Source: CBDCBA01 sp965214125
Lineage (GTDB): Bacteria; Planctomycetota; Phycisphaerae; Tepidisphaerales; Tepidisphaeraceae
Direction of reading: 5' to 3'
Assembly (NCBI GenBank): GCA_965214125.1
Contig: CBDCBA010000031.1
Location: 62,001 to 126,000 of the forward strand
Length of the DNA: 64,000 bases
Numbering within the stretch: position 1 is the first letter of the stretch; every line of letters begins with the position of its first letter. The notes beneath the pieces were generated by a model, which was not told the origin of the DNA, made no database searches, and saw only the letters and a program-made list of their open reading frames with translations. Below are positions 1 to 8,420 of this stretch, piece after piece. Position numbers and translations under genes: made by a program.

Positions 1-92
1 GTTTGACGTCGTTGCGCATGGCGGGGCGGGGCGTGCGGGAAGTGACAGGGTACCGTTTCGCGACGAAGTTGCCGAGTCTGCAATCTGCGCCG

Positions 93-1505
93 TCAATTGC
101 TCTCAGTCTCCTGCGGACGCCGGTCCACGAGCAACTCGACGCCCTCGACGTTCTCGCCCGACATCTGCGGCGCCCGATAGACACCTTCGTCCACGTAGAC
201 CGGCGTGATGTGCTTCCACGCGCCGTCGATCTTGACGATCACTCGATATTGGCCCGGCTTGGGAACGTCGACGGACCAGGTGCCGCCGTCCTGAGTTGCC
301 ACGAGCGGTGCGGGCCGCCAGTCGGCGGGGCGAAGCGGGTGATGGGCGGGCTCGCTCCACGCGTCGGCGACGGCGTCGGGCAGCACATCGAGCACGCCGC
401 GGCTGAACCAGAGGACAAGCCCGCCGACGCCGTTCTCGCGGGCGTGATCGACGACCGTCGCAAGGTCCGCCGCCGGCAAATCCGGGCCGTCGCCGACGAG
501 GCGAACGCCGGGAACGAGCACGTCGAGCCGGCCGTCGCCGAGCGTTTGCACCTGTTCGACTTGCTGGTCGATGCTCGCGACGGTCGCCTTGGCGTCCATG
601 CGGTAGCACTGCGGCAGGTACTCGTCCCACAACGGCCGGCCTTCGTCGGTCCGCCAGGCCATCCAGGTGGGCCAGTCGCAGGCGTAATTGTCGAGCGACC
701 ACGGGTGCGGCGCGGGGCTGACGCTGACGATCAGGCCCGGCCGGCGCTGCTTGATTTCCGTCGCGAACCGCTTCGCGTAGGCCGTCACCTTGTCGGCACG
801 CCACTGCACCCACGCCGGGTCGCGCGGGTCCGCCGGTGGCTCGCGGCCGTCGTGTTCCTCCTTGTATAGCGCGACGGTGTACGGGTCGTACCCCATCTCG
901 ACGGGCATGGCGATGCGGTCGTCGAGCTGCACGCCGTCGAGGTCGTAGCGGTCAACCGCCTCGAGCACGATGTCGAGCAAGAGCTGCTGCGGGCCTGTGT
1001 GCAGCGGGTTCATCCAGACGAACGGGTTCTGCTCGCCGACGAAGGCGCCGTCTCGCGTCTGCGTGAGCCAACCCTTCTCCTTTGCGATCTCGCGCAGCTC
1101 GTTGTCCGTCTCCTTGTACGCCGCCATGAAGCCGTACTCGAACCAGGCGATCGCAAGCATCTCGTTGCGGTGCGCCTCGATGACCGCCTCCTGGAGCAAA
1201 TCGCGTTGCAGCTCCGGCGGGGCGTCGTTGATCTTGAGCGGCACGCCGATGAGCGCGTCCATCGTGGGGCTGGGGAACTCGGTGTAGCCGTTCTTCCAGC
1301 ACTCGATGTAGACGACGTTCAGGCCGAGTTCGCGCAGGCGCTGCATGCTGGCGGCGGTTTGCTCGGGCGAGGCGAGGGCGGTGTTGGCGGTGGTCGTCAT
1401 CCACGTGCCGCGCGCTTCGGCGACAGGCTCGGCCCAGGCCGCCGCGCAGGTGGTGCAGATGGCGAGGAGCGACAGAACGGCGGGCAGGAGTCGAGGTCGA
1501 AGCAT
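93..1505 (-). CDS. Secreted GHL10-type glycoside hydrolase
   Basis: A 470-residue protein starting at the ATG at 1505; a GTG nine bases upstream is possible. Residues 1-26 form a signal peptide (MLRPRLLPAVLSLLAICTTC, then AWAEP), so it is exported. The mature N-terminus, ARGTWMTTTANTALAS followed by a helix and LGLNVVYIECWKNGYTEFPS, is the opening strand of the glycosyl hydrolase-like 10 (GHL10, formerly DUF187) TIM barrel. The later LDGVQLDDRIAMP and LIVSVSPAPHPWS segments fit barrel strands bearing carboxylates. The last 80 residues look like a small beta-sandwich. The substrate is not evident. It is divergent from the oxidoreductase at 1573 across a 67-base gap that carries the RGTCTT motif, so it is probably in the same regulon. 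The family call is firm; glycan processing is inferred. Confidence 0.85.
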   Translation of the reverse strand: MLRPRLLPAVLSLLAICTTCAAAWAEPVAEARGTWMTTTANTALASPEQTAASMQRLRELGLNVVYIECWKNGYTEFPSPTMDALIGVPLKINDAPPELQRDLLQEAVIEAHRNEMLAIAWFEYGFMAAYKETDNELREIAKEKGWLTQTRDGAFVGEQNPFVWMNPLHTGPQQLLLDIVLEAVDRYDLDGVQLDDRIAMPVEMGYDPYTVALYKEEHDGREPPADPRDPAWVQWRADKVTAYAKRFATEIKQRRPGLIVSVSPAPHPWSLDNYACDWPTWMAWRTDEGRPLWDEYLPQCYRMDAKATVASIDQQVEQVQTLGDGRLDVLVPGVRLVGDGPDLPAADLATVVDHARENGVGGLVLWFSRGVLDVLPDAVADAWSEPAHHPLRPADWRPAPLVATQDGGTWSVDVPKPGQYRVIVKIDGAWKHITPVYVDEGVYRAPQMSGENVEGVELLVDRRPQETESN

Positions 1506-1555
1506 GGCGGGCACGGCGGGTGGCGTAAGCTGGCGGCGGACAACGCCCGCGCTCT

Positions 1556-1569
1556 AGTCTTCTATAACC
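1556..1569 (+). promoter_or_regulatory. RGTCTTATAKAA-like motif, site 1
   Basis: AGTCTTCTATAACC lies in the divergent gap between the GHL10 gene and the oxidoreductase and ends three bases before the ATG at 1573. It is strikingly AT-rich for its surroundings and matches four other sites in this locus. I infer an operator for the GntR/LacI-type regulator encoded at 8413; TATAAC could also act as a -10 for a nearly leaderless transcript. Confidence 0.5.
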
Positions 1570-1572
1570 ATT

Positions 1573-2547
1573 ATGCCAGATTCCTTCAAGATTGCCCTCG
1601 TCGGTGCCGGCGGCATTGCGGCCGCCCACCGGGCCGCCGCCGAAGCCCTCGGCACGGTCGAGATCGTCGCCATCGTCGACTCCAGCCCGCACGCCCGCGA
1701 GGCGAGCCAGATTCCCGCGTTCGCGGACGTCGCGGCGCTTCTGGCCGACGGGGACAAGCCCGACGCGGCCATCGTCTGCACGCCCCCGGGCGCGCGGCAG
1801 GCGTTGATCGAGCCGCTGTTGCAGGCCGGCCTTCCGGTGTTGTGCGAGAAGCCGCTGGCCCGCACGCTCGCCGAGGCGACGCCGCTGGTCACGCTCGCCC
1901 AGCAGCACGCCCGCGTGCCGACGGCCGTCGCCTACTGCCATCGGTTCACGCCGGCCGTCGTCGAGATGCGCCGCCGCCTGGCCGCAGGCGTGCTCGGCAC
2001 GCCGGTGCGGTTCGAGAACACCTTCGCGTGCTGGCATCCGACGATGAAGGAGCGGTGGATGAGCGATCGCCCCGTCAGCGGCGGCGGGAGCTTTATCGAC
2101 ACCGGCTGCCACTCGCTCGACTTGCTCCGCTTCCTGCTCGGCGACGCGACGGTCAAGGCTGCGAGTTTCCAAAGCGTCTGGCCCGGCCGGGGCGAGAGCA
2201 ACGCGACGGTCCTGCTCGAAACCGACTCCGGCGTCGCCGCGACGATCGCCAGCGGCTGGCAGGAGGCGGACCGCTTCACCGTCACGCTCGTCGGCACCGA
2301 CGCCACGCTTCACTACGACTACCTCGACCCGCTTGCCCTGCACCTCACGCCCTCGCACGACGGGCGGGCGGAGACGATCGAGATCGAGACGCACGAGGTG
2401 CGGTTCGCCCGGCAACTCGCAGCGTTCGCCGCCGCGGTGCGGGGCGAGGAGGTGGCGGACCTGTGCAGCTTCGCCGAGGCGGCGGAGGTCGCGCGGCTGG
2501 TCGACCAGGCCTACGCCGCTGGCGACGCAACGCCGAAGGTTATATAA
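1573..2547 (+). CDS. Gfo/Idh/MocA family oxidoreductase
   Basis: A 324-residue cytoplasmic NAD(P)-dependent sugar oxidoreductase. Residues 5-35 (FKIALVGAGGIAAAHRAAAE) are the Rossmann nucleotide-binding loop. LCEKPLARTLAEA near residue 95 holds the family EKP motif. GGGSFIDTGCHSLDLLRFLLG near 175 is the C-terminal-domain segment carrying the catalytic Asp and His. Length is normal for the family. It is followed after 8 bases by the NagB-PIG-L fusion, so the two are co-transcribed. Substrate cannot be read from sequence; oxidation of a sugar or sugar derivative imported by the ABC system is inferred from context. Confidence 0.88.
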   Translation: MPDSFKIALVGAGGIAAAHRAAAEALGTVEIVAIVDSSPHAREASQIPAFADVAALLADGDKPDAAIVCTPPGARQALIEPLLQAGLPVLCEKPLARTLAEATPLVTLAQQHARVPTAVAYCHRFTPAVVEMRRRLAAGVLGTPVRFENTFACWHPTMKERWMSDRPVSGGGSFIDTGCHSLDLLRFLLGDATVKAASFQSVWPGRGESNATVLLETDSGVAATIASGWQEADRFTVTLVGTDATLHYDYLDPLALHLTPSHDGRAETIEIETHEVRFARQLAAFAAAVRGEEVADLCSFAEAAEVARLVDQAYAAGDATPKVI

Positions 2548-2551
2548 GACC
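2538..2551 (-). promoter_or_regulatory. RGTCTTATAKAA-like motif, site 2
   Basis: On the minus strand this reads GGTCTTATATAACC. It overlaps the stop codon of the preceding oxidoreductase and ends four bases before the ATG at 2556. Its orientation is opposite to site 1 although the downstream genes run the same way, which fits a protein-binding site better than a directional core promoter. Confidence 0.5.
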
Positions 2552-2555
2552 CGCT

Positions 2556-4541
2556 ATGCCCAGCGCCTCTGTTGACGCCCGGTTTGCCGACTCGCTCGAC
2601 TCGTGCGGCGCGGGAGGCGAGGCTGTCGAGCGCGTGCCGGCGTGCGTCTTTGCCGACAGCGCCGCCGCCAGCCGGCAAATCGCGGCCACCATCGCCGCCC
2701 TGATCCGCCAAAAGGCCGAGCGGGGCGAGCGGGCCGTGCTCGGTTTGGCGACCGGATCGACGCCGACGAGCGTCTACGACGAGCTGATCCGTTTGCACCG
2801 CGACGAGGGCCTCAGCTTCGCGAACGTCACGACGTTCAACCTCGACGAGTACCACCCGATGGGGCCGGACGAGCTGCAAAGCTACGTCCGCTTCATGCGC
2901 GAGCACCTGTTCGACCACGTCGACATCGACCCGAACGCCGCCCACGTGCCGGACGGCACAATCGCCCGCGAGGACGTGCCGGCCCACTGCGCGGCGTACG
3001 AGCGGCGCATCGAGGAGGCCGGCGGCATCGACCTGCAACTGCTCGGCATCGGCCGGACGGGGCACGTGGGCTTCAACGAGCCCGGCAGCAGCCGCGAGAG
3101 TCGAACGCGGCTGATCACGCTTGACCGCGTCACGCGGCTCGACGCCGCCAGCGACTTCTTCGGCGAGCCCAATGTGCCGCGCAAGGCGATCACGATGGGC
3201 GTCGCCAGCATTATGGCGGCGCGGCGGGTGATCCTGATGGCGTGGGGCGAGAACAAGGCGCCCGTCGTGCGCGACGCGATCGAGGGGCCGATCAGCCCGC
3301 TCGTGGCCGCGAGTTATTTGCAGGAACACGCTAACGCGCAGTTCGTGCTCGACGAGGCCGCCGCGGCGGAACTGACGCGGTTCAAGAGCCCCTGGCTGCT
3401 CGGCACGCTCGACGGGTTCGGCTTGGCGTGGGACGAGCCCATGCGCCGCAAGGCCGCCATCTGGCTCGCGACAAAGCTCGGCAAGCCGCTGTTGAAACTC
3501 ACCGACGAGGACTACAACGAGCACGGCCTCCAGGAGCTCGTCGCCGACCGCGAGGGCGGGGCGTACGACGTGAACATCAACGCCTTCAAGAACCGCCAGC
3601 GCACCATCACCGGCTGGCCCGGTGGCAAGCCGGCGGGCAATCCGGACTACAGCGGCATCACGCACGCCAGCGACGATTTCCCGAAGCGCGTGCTCGTCTT
3701 CAGCCCGCACCCCGACGACGACGTCATCAGCATGGGCGGCACGCTGATCCGACTGTGCGACCAGGGCCACGAAGTTCACGTGGCGTATCAGACGAGCGGG
3801 AACATCGCCGTCTTCGATGACGCGGCCCTGCGGCACGCGGATTTTGTCGCCGAGGCGGCCGAGCCGCTGGGGCTGGACGCGACCGCCGCGCGGGCGGCGC
3901 GGGACGAGCTGGTGGCGTTCGTCAACGGAAAGCAGGTGGGCGAGGTCGACCCGCCGCGCTTGCAGGCGATCAAGGGGATGATCCGCCGCACCGAGGCCCG
4001 CAACGCCGCCAGGCACGCCGGCGTGCCGGCCGACCGCACGCACTTCCTCGGCATGCCCTTCTACGAGAGCGGCCGCGTGCGCAAGAAGCCGCTGGGCGAC
4101 GCCGACGTCGACCTCGTCGCAACCCTGCTCGACCGCATCCGCCCGCACCAGATTTACGCCGCCGGCGACCTGAGCGACCCGCACGGCACGCACCGCGTCT
4201 GCCTGGCCGCAATCTTCCAGGCGCTGGACCGCGCCGTCGATCAGCCGTGGTACGCCGACTGCGAGGTGTGGCTCTACCGCGGCGCGTGGCAGGAGTGGGA
4301 CGTCGAGGACATCGAGATGGCCGTCCCGCTGAGCCCCGGCGAGGTGCAGCGCAAGCGCGTGGCGATTTTCAAGCACGAGAGCCAGAAGGACAAGGCCCTG
4401 TTCCCCGGCACCGACGAGCGCGAGTTCTGGGAGCGGGCCGAGGACCGCACCCGCGCCACCGCCCGCACCTACGACGCGCTGGGTTTGGCCGAGTACGAGG
4501 CGATCGAGGGGTTCGTTCGTTGGAAAGGCGGCGCGGCGTGA
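2556..4541 (+). CDS. NagB-like deaminase fused to PIG-L deacetylase
   Basis: A 661-residue two-domain protein. Residues about 30-290 are a glucosamine-6-phosphate deaminase (NagB) domain: LGLATGSTPTSVYDEL binds phosphate, NLDEYHPM holds the Asp equivalent to E. coli D72, and GIGRTGHVGFNEPGS holds His143 and Glu148 equivalents. The Asp141 position is Thr, a change I recall as common to this fused subfamily. Residues about 385-660 are a PIG-L/LmbE zinc deacetylase domain with SPHPDDDVISMGG and the second metal motif DPHGTH. The fusion could remove N-acetyl and amino groups from an amino sugar, giving a keto sugar phosphate. Such NagB-LmbE fusions are known in Bacteroidetes. The stop overlaps the next start (GTGA). 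Confidence 0.9.
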   Translation: MPSASVDARFADSLDSCGAGGEAVERVPACVFADSAAASRQIAATIAALIRQKAERGERAVLGLATGSTPTSVYDELIRLHRDEGLSFANVTTFNLDEYHPMGPDELQSYVRFMREHLFDHVDIDPNAAHVPDGTIAREDVPAHCAAYERRIEEAGGIDLQLLGIGRTGHVGFNEPGSSRESRTRLITLDRVTRLDAASDFFGEPNVPRKAITMGVASIMAARRVILMAWGENKAPVVRDAIEGPISPLVAASYLQEHANAQFVLDEAAAAELTRFKSPWLLGTLDGFGLAWDEPMRRKAAIWLATKLGKPLLKLTDEDYNEHGLQELVADREGGAYDVNINAFKNRQRTITGWPGGKPAGNPDYSGITHASDDFPKRVLVFSPHPDDDVISMGGTLIRLCDQGHEVHVAYQTSGNIAVFDDAALRHADFVAEAAEPLGLDATAARAARDELVAFVNGKQVGEVDPPRLQAIKGMIRRTEARNAARHAGVPADRTHFLGMPFYESGRVRKKPLGDADVDLVATLLDRIRPHQIYAAGDLSDPHGTHRVCLAAIFQALDRAVDQPWYADCEVWLYRGAWQEWDVEDIEMAVPLSPGEVQRKRVAIFKHESQKDKALFPGTDEREFWERAEDRTRATARTYDALGLAEYEAIEGFVRWKGGAA

Positions 4542-5560
4542 GCGATCAGTCGATCGGCGTGGGAATCCTCGGCCTCGGCTTCATGGGGGCGACGCACCTG
4601 GCGGCCTACCTGCGGGCCGAGCGCGACGGCCACCCGTGCCGCCTCGCCGCCGTCGCCAGCCGCGACGACCGCCGGCGCGCCGGCGATTTGAGCGGCGTCG
4701 GTGGAAACCTCGACGCCGCCGACGCGCACTTCGATGCCACCCGCGTCCACGGCCACCGGACGGCCGACGAACTGCTGGCCGATCCCGCCGTCGATCTCGT
4801 CAGCATCTGCACGCCAACGCACACGCACGCGGCGTTGGCCGAGCGGGCGATGCGGGCGGGCAAACACGTGCTGATCGAAAAGCCGGTGTCGCTGCACGTG
4901 CCGGAGATCGAGCAACTCGTTGCGGTGCAGGGCGAGACTGGCCGCGTCGCGATGCCGGCCATGTGCATGCGGTTCTGGCCCGGCTGGCAATCGCTGCGCG
5001 AGCAGATCGAATCGGCCGCGTACGGCCCGTTGCAATCGCTTGCCATCCAGCGGCTCGGCGCCCGCCCAAGCTGGGCGGCCCACTACGCCGACGCCAGCAA
5101 GAGCGGCGGGGCGATCTTCGACCTGCACGTGCACGACAGCGACTTCGTCTCCTGGTGCCTCGGCCCGCCGGACGCCGTGACCACCGTCGGCTCGATCGAC
5201 GCCCACACCACGCTCTACCACTACGCCGACGGCCCGGCGCGCGTGTCGGCCGAGGGCGGCTGGCACGACGCGGGCTTCGGCTTTCGCATGCGGTACGTCG
5301 CGGCCTTTGCCGAGGCCACACTCGACTTCGACCTGCACCGCGACCCGCCGCTGCTGCTCTGCCGCGACGGGAAGGCAACTCCTGTCGCGCTGTCGCCGCA
5401 AAACGGGTACGACGGCCAGGCGCGGCACCTCGTGGATGCTCTCGCCGCGGGCGTCGATCCGGTTGTGTCGCTGGCCGACGCCGTCGCCGTCGGGCGGCTG
5501 TTGGAGGCGGAGCAGGCGAGCCTGCCTCATGGCCGCCGCACGCCCGTGAACGCCTCGTAG
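4538..5560 (+). CDS. Gfo/Idh/MocA family oxidoreductase
   Basis: A 340-residue NAD(P)-dependent oxidoreductase. The GTG start at 4538 overlaps the preceding stop and no better start is available. IGVGILGLGFMGATHLAAYL is the Rossmann loop, VLIEKPVSLHVPE the EKP motif, and GGAIFDLHVHDSDFVSWCLG the catalytic-domain segment. The protein is clearly paralogous to the one at 41513: both share the segments FDLHVHD and LLLCRDG.AT, and a C-terminal GYDG plus histidine region. In both places a beta-lactamase-fold gene lies downstream. Probable role: redox step of a sugar imported by this locus (inference). Confidence 0.88.
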   Translation: MSDQSIGVGILGLGFMGATHLAAYLRAERDGHPCRLAAVASRDDRRRAGDLSGVGGNLDAADAHFDATRVHGHRTADELLADPAVDLVSICTPTHTHAALAERAMRAGKHVLIEKPVSLHVPEIEQLVAVQGETGRVAMPAMCMRFWPGWQSLREQIESAAYGPLQSLAIQRLGARPSWAAHYADASKSGGAIFDLHVHDSDFVSWCLGPPDAVTTVGSIDAHTTLYHYADGPARVSAEGGWHDAGFGFRMRYVAAFAEATLDFDLHRDPPLLLCRDGKATPVALSPQNGYDGQARHLVDALAAGVDPVVSLADAVAVGRLLEAEQASLPHGRRTPVNAS

Positions 5561-5572
5561 ACTGCTGCCCTT

Positions 5573-6490
5573 ATGCCGAACTCCACGCCCGCCCACGACG
5601 ACGTCAAGCTCGGCGTCGTCGGCATCGACTCCTCGCACCTGCCGGCCTTCGCCGAGCGCATCCACCAGCGCCGCGAAGCCGGCGAAACCCGCTGCCGCGT
5701 CACCCACCTCTGGACCGACGGCCACCACGACATGCCCGCCGGCGACGTCGAGCAGTGGCGCCAGCAGGCGCTCGACCTCGGCGTCGAGCCGGCGGAGTCC
5801 CTGGATGCCATGCTCGACGCGGTCGACGGCGTGATGGTCCTGAGCGTCAACGGCCACCGGCACCTCGAGCACGCCCTGCCGTCGCTGCGGCGCGGGCTGC
5901 CGACGTACGTCGACAAGCCCCTCGCCTGCTCGCTCGCCGAGGCGAAGCAACTGCTTGCGGCCAGCCGCGACGGCCGGGCCCGCTGCTACTCGGCGAGCAG
6001 CCTGCGCTTCGTGGTCGAACTCGACACGCTCGACCGCAATGCGATCGGCAACCCCGTCGCCGTCGACGCCTTTGGCCCCGGCGAGTTGAACGATTCCATG
6101 GCCGGCCTCTTCTTCTACGGCGTCCACGCGATCGAGCTCGTCGACGCCCTGCTCGGCTCCGGCGTCGGGCGCGTGAGCGCGGTTCACACGGAGGATCGCG
6201 ACCTCGTCCGCCTCGAGTACCGCGACGGCCGCTTCGCCTCGATCCGCCTCGAACGCAAGGCCGGCTACGCCTTCGGCGCGACCGTCCACGGTGAGAAGGA
6301 CGCCCGTTCGTTCGTCGTCGACTTCGAGCCCGTCTACGCCCGCCTCGTGGCCGGCATGACGCGCTTCTTCGAGGGCGGGGCCGCGCCGGTGGAGCTGCGC
6401 GACATCGTCGAGAACGTCGCCGTGATGGAGGCGGGCAACGCGTCGATGAGCAACGGCGGGGCGTGGGTGGAGGTCGAGACGATCGAGTAA
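5573..6490 (+). CDS. Gfo/Idh/MocA-like oxidoreductase
   Basis: A 305-residue protein starting with VKLGVVGIDSSHLPAFAER, a Rossmann-type strand-loop-helix in which the usual GxGxxG is replaced by GIDSSH. VDKPLACSLAEAKQLL stands where EKP is expected, with Asp replacing Glu. The remainder (NDSMAGLFFYGVHAIELVDALLG) matches the family's C-terminal domain with a catalytic-type His. It is shorter than the two neighbouring paralogues and the altered nucleotide loop may mean different cofactor binding. Twelve bases separate it from the gene before and nine from the next, so it sits in the same operon. Family likely; substrate unknown. Confidence 0.8.
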   Translation: MPNSTPAHDDVKLGVVGIDSSHLPAFAERIHQRREAGETRCRVTHLWTDGHHDMPAGDVEQWRQQALDLGVEPAESLDAMLDAVDGVMVLSVNGHRHLEHALPSLRRGLPTYVDKPLACSLAEAKQLLAASRDGRARCYSASSLRFVVELDTLDRNAIGNPVAVDAFGPGELNDSMAGLFFYGVHAIELVDALLGSGVGRVSAVHTEDRDLVRLEYRDGRFASIRLERKAGYAFGATVHGEKDARSFVVDFEPVYARLVAGMTRFFEGGAAPVELRDIVENVAVMEAGNASMSNGGAWVEVETIE

Positions 6491-6499
6491 AACGGCCGC

Positions 6500-7522
6500 A
6501 TGCTCGCCCTGCTCCTCGCGTGCCTGACCATGACCCCGCCCGCCGACTCGCCGCAGCCGTGGAAGGGCGGGCCGGTCGTGCCAATGCCGATCGTGTTGAT
6601 CGACGCCAAGCCGTCGCCGGCGCTTGACGCGATCGAGATGCCGGCCGGCAGCGCGATGACGATCGCGCGGGTCGGGTCGGACGGCACCGTTCACGCGGCG
6701 CGCTGGCGCGAATCGGGCACAGTCGGCTTCTACCCGGCCAGCACCGTGAAGCTCGCGACGGCGGTGGGCGTGCTTAGGCATCTGGACCGCGTCGGCGTCG
6801 ATCTTCCGCTGAAGGCGTGGCGGGTGTCGTTGCAGGGCGACCCGCTGACCGGTGAGACGCCGCAGCCGGTGGCGACGCTGCTGCGCGACATGATCGCCGA
6901 CAGCGACAATGCCGCGTTCAACACCTTGCAGGAGTTCGTCGGCTTTGCCGAAACCCACGCGATGCTGACGCGCTTCGGCTGCGAGAAGCTGACGATTCGC
7001 CGCCACTTCACGCGGCCGCACTGGAACCACAGCCGGCCGGTGACGCTTCTGGCCGACGACGCAACTATCGCCTGGCCCGCCCGGCCGGCACCGGATCTGC
7101 CGCCCAACGCCGATCCCGCCCACCCGGCGGCGGGCGGCGGCGAGGCGAACTGGGCCTGCAGCGACGATCTTGTCCGCCTGCTCGCAGCGACGTTCTTCAC
7201 CGAAACCCGCGGTCTGCGCGGCTTCGATGCGCTCGCCCAGGCGATGGCGGAAACGAACGAGCCGTTCGTCGAACGCGGCCTGACGCACCTCAACGGCCTG
7301 CACGTCTGGAACAAGCCCGGCTGGTGGCCCGGCGACGGCGCCTTTGTTGACGCCGCCTACGTCTTCGACGCGACGAGCGGCCAGCACTACTTGATCGGCC
7401 TCTACTGGCAGGGCGATCCGGACGGCGACGCGGAGGCGGAGCTCGAGACCGCCCGCGCCGGCATGGCCCGCGTGGCCGGCAAGGTGGTCGCCCTCCTGCG
7501 GGCCGATGCGCTGCCGCTTTGA
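6500..7522 (+). CDS. Class A beta-lactamase-like serine hydrolase
   Basis: A 340-residue protein with the three active-site motifs of class A beta-lactamases and related penicillin-interacting enzymes: YPASTVKLA near residue 77 (SxxK, here S-T-V-K), IADSDNAAFN near 135 (SDN), and WNKPGWW near 272 (KPG in place of KTG). The N-terminus is short and hydrophobic (MLALLLACLTM), a weak signal or anchor. A beta-lactam target is not implied: in a glycan-utilisation operon a peptidase or esterase acting on cell-wall or decorated glycan is equally plausible. The same fold, with all active-site residues lost, is fused to the amidase at 42547. Family firm, substrate unknown. Confidence 0.82.
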   Translation: MLALLLACLTMTPPADSPQPWKGGPVVPMPIVLIDAKPSPALDAIEMPAGSAMTIARVGSDGTVHAARWRESGTVGFYPASTVKLATAVGVLRHLDRVGVDLPLKAWRVSLQGDPLTGETPQPVATLLRDMIADSDNAAFNTLQEFVGFAETHAMLTRFGCEKLTIRRHFTRPHWNHSRPVTLLADDATIAWPARPAPDLPPNADPAHPAAGGGEANWACSDDLVRLLAATFFTETRGLRGFDALAQAMAETNEPFVERGLTHLNGLHVWNKPGWWPGDGAFVDAAYVFDATSGQHYLIGLYWQGDPDGDAEAELETARAGMARVAGKVVALLRADALPL

Positions 7523-7546
7523 CACGGGCGGGCGATCGCGTACCTT
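7519..7546 (+). promoter_or_regulatory. Candidate promoter for the glycosidase-regulator genes
   Basis: TTGACA at 7519-7524 overlaps the stop of the serine hydrolase gene. TACCTT at 7541-7546 lies 16 bases downstream and could be a -10. The RGTCTT motif begins inside that -10, the expected position for repression. Weak consensus at -10 limits confidence. Confidence 0.35.
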
Positions 7547-7564
7547 CTATAAGACTATAAGACC
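7544..7564 (-). promoter_or_regulatory. RGTCTTATAKAA-like motif, site 3 (double)
   Basis: On the plus strand the run is TTCTATAAGAC immediately followed by TATAAGACC, so TATAAGAC occurs twice, nine bases apart. On the minus strand these read GGTCTTATA and AGTCTTATAGAAGG. It is the only tandem copy and it stands in front of the genes that include the candidate regulator itself, consistent with autoregulation. Confidence 0.5.
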
Positions 7565-7598
7565 TGGCGAGGTGGGGGGCGGCCGGCGGAGGGCTTCT

Positions 7599-8420
7599 AT
7601 GAGGAATGCGGGTGGACCAATGGCGCGGGCGGGGTCGGCGATCCTCGCCTTGCTGTGCCTCGCCACCGCGGCCTGTGCCTCGCCGACGACGCGGCCCACC
7701 GACGCGCCGGCGGCAATCGACGTCCGCACGCTCGAGACCCAAACCGACGCCGGCCCCGTCCGCGGCTTCCTCGCCGTCGTCGATTTAGAGCGGGCCGAGG
7801 TGACGGTCGCCGCGAGCAGCCCTCGCGTGACAACCCTCGATTGGGCCGTCGATGCCGGGGTCGATCTCGCGGTAAACGCCAACTACTTCTCGGCCACGGC
7901 GCCGATCGGGCTGGTCGTGAGCGATGGCGTCGTCGTCTCGCCGGCGCGCGGCGTGGATCCGGTGCTGCTCGTTTCGGGCAACCGCGCTCGCGTGGTCGTC
8001 GGCGAGGCGTTGGAGCTTAACGGCGTCGACTCGGCCGTCGCGGGCGTGGGGGCGACCGAGCGAACCAACCGCGGGGCGGCGCTCCTGCGTGGCGGCATCA
8101 ACACGGCCGTGGACGCCCGCGTCGCGGCTGAGCAGCGCCACCCGCGCACGGCGATCGGCGTCGATGACACGGGCCGCTACCTCTACCTCGTTGCCATCGA
8201 CGGCCGTCAGCCGAACTGGAGCGTGGGCATCACGCTGCCGGACCTTGCCAACCTGCTGCTTGCGCACGGCGCGACCGACGCGATCAACCTCGACGGCGGC
8301 GGGTCGACGGCGTTCATCCTTCGCGGTGTGACCAATCGAATGAATCGCCCCAGCGACGGCGCGTTCCGGCCGGTGGCGGTCCACCTGGGCGTGCGGGTGA
8401 AGGGGCAGGCCGATGAGTAA
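7599..8420 (+). CDS. NAGPA-type phosphodiester glycosidase, secreted
   Basis: A 273-residue exported protein. The ATG at 7599 has GGAGG seven bases upstream; an ATG at 7620 would begin directly at the signal sequence ARAGSAILALLCLATAAC, which resembles a weak lipoprotein signal. The rest is a phosphodiester glycosidase (NAGPA) domain: VNANYFS, HPRTAIGVDDTGRYLYLVAIDGR and the hallmark AINLDGGGSTAFILRG. Known members hydrolyse phosphodiester-linked sugars such as GlcNAc-1-phosphodiesters. Together with the NagB-PIG-L fusion this suggests removal of GlcNAc-type caps from an extracellular glycan (inference). It overlaps the next gene by eight bases (ATGAGTAA). Confidence 0.87.
   Translation: MRNAGGPMARAGSAILALLCLATAACASPTTRPTDAPAAIDVRTLETQTDAGPVRGFLAVVDLERAEVTVAASSPRVTTLDWAVDAGVDLAVNANYFSATAPIGLVVSDGVVVSPARGVDPVLLVSGNRARVVVGEALELNGVDSAVAGVGATERTNRGAALLRGGINTAVDARVAAEQRHPRTAIGVDDTGRYLYLVAIDGRQPNWSVGITLPDLANLLLAHGATDAINLDGGGSTAFILRGVTNRMNRPSDGAFRPVAVHLGVRVKGQADE

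Noticed and set aside
952..2415. Long minus-strand open frame opposite the first oxidoreductase
   Set aside because: It is antisense to two well-supported genes, Arg/Gly-rich and without any recognisable motif; high GC keeps antisense frames open.
2511..4376. Long minus-strand frame opposite the NagB-PIG-L fusion
   Set aside because: Opposite a gene with clear catalytic motifs; composition is that of an antisense shadow.
4469..7525. A 1018-codon minus-strand frame
   Set aside because: Covers four real plus-strand genes and has the His/Arg/Val repeats typical of antisense high-GC DNA.
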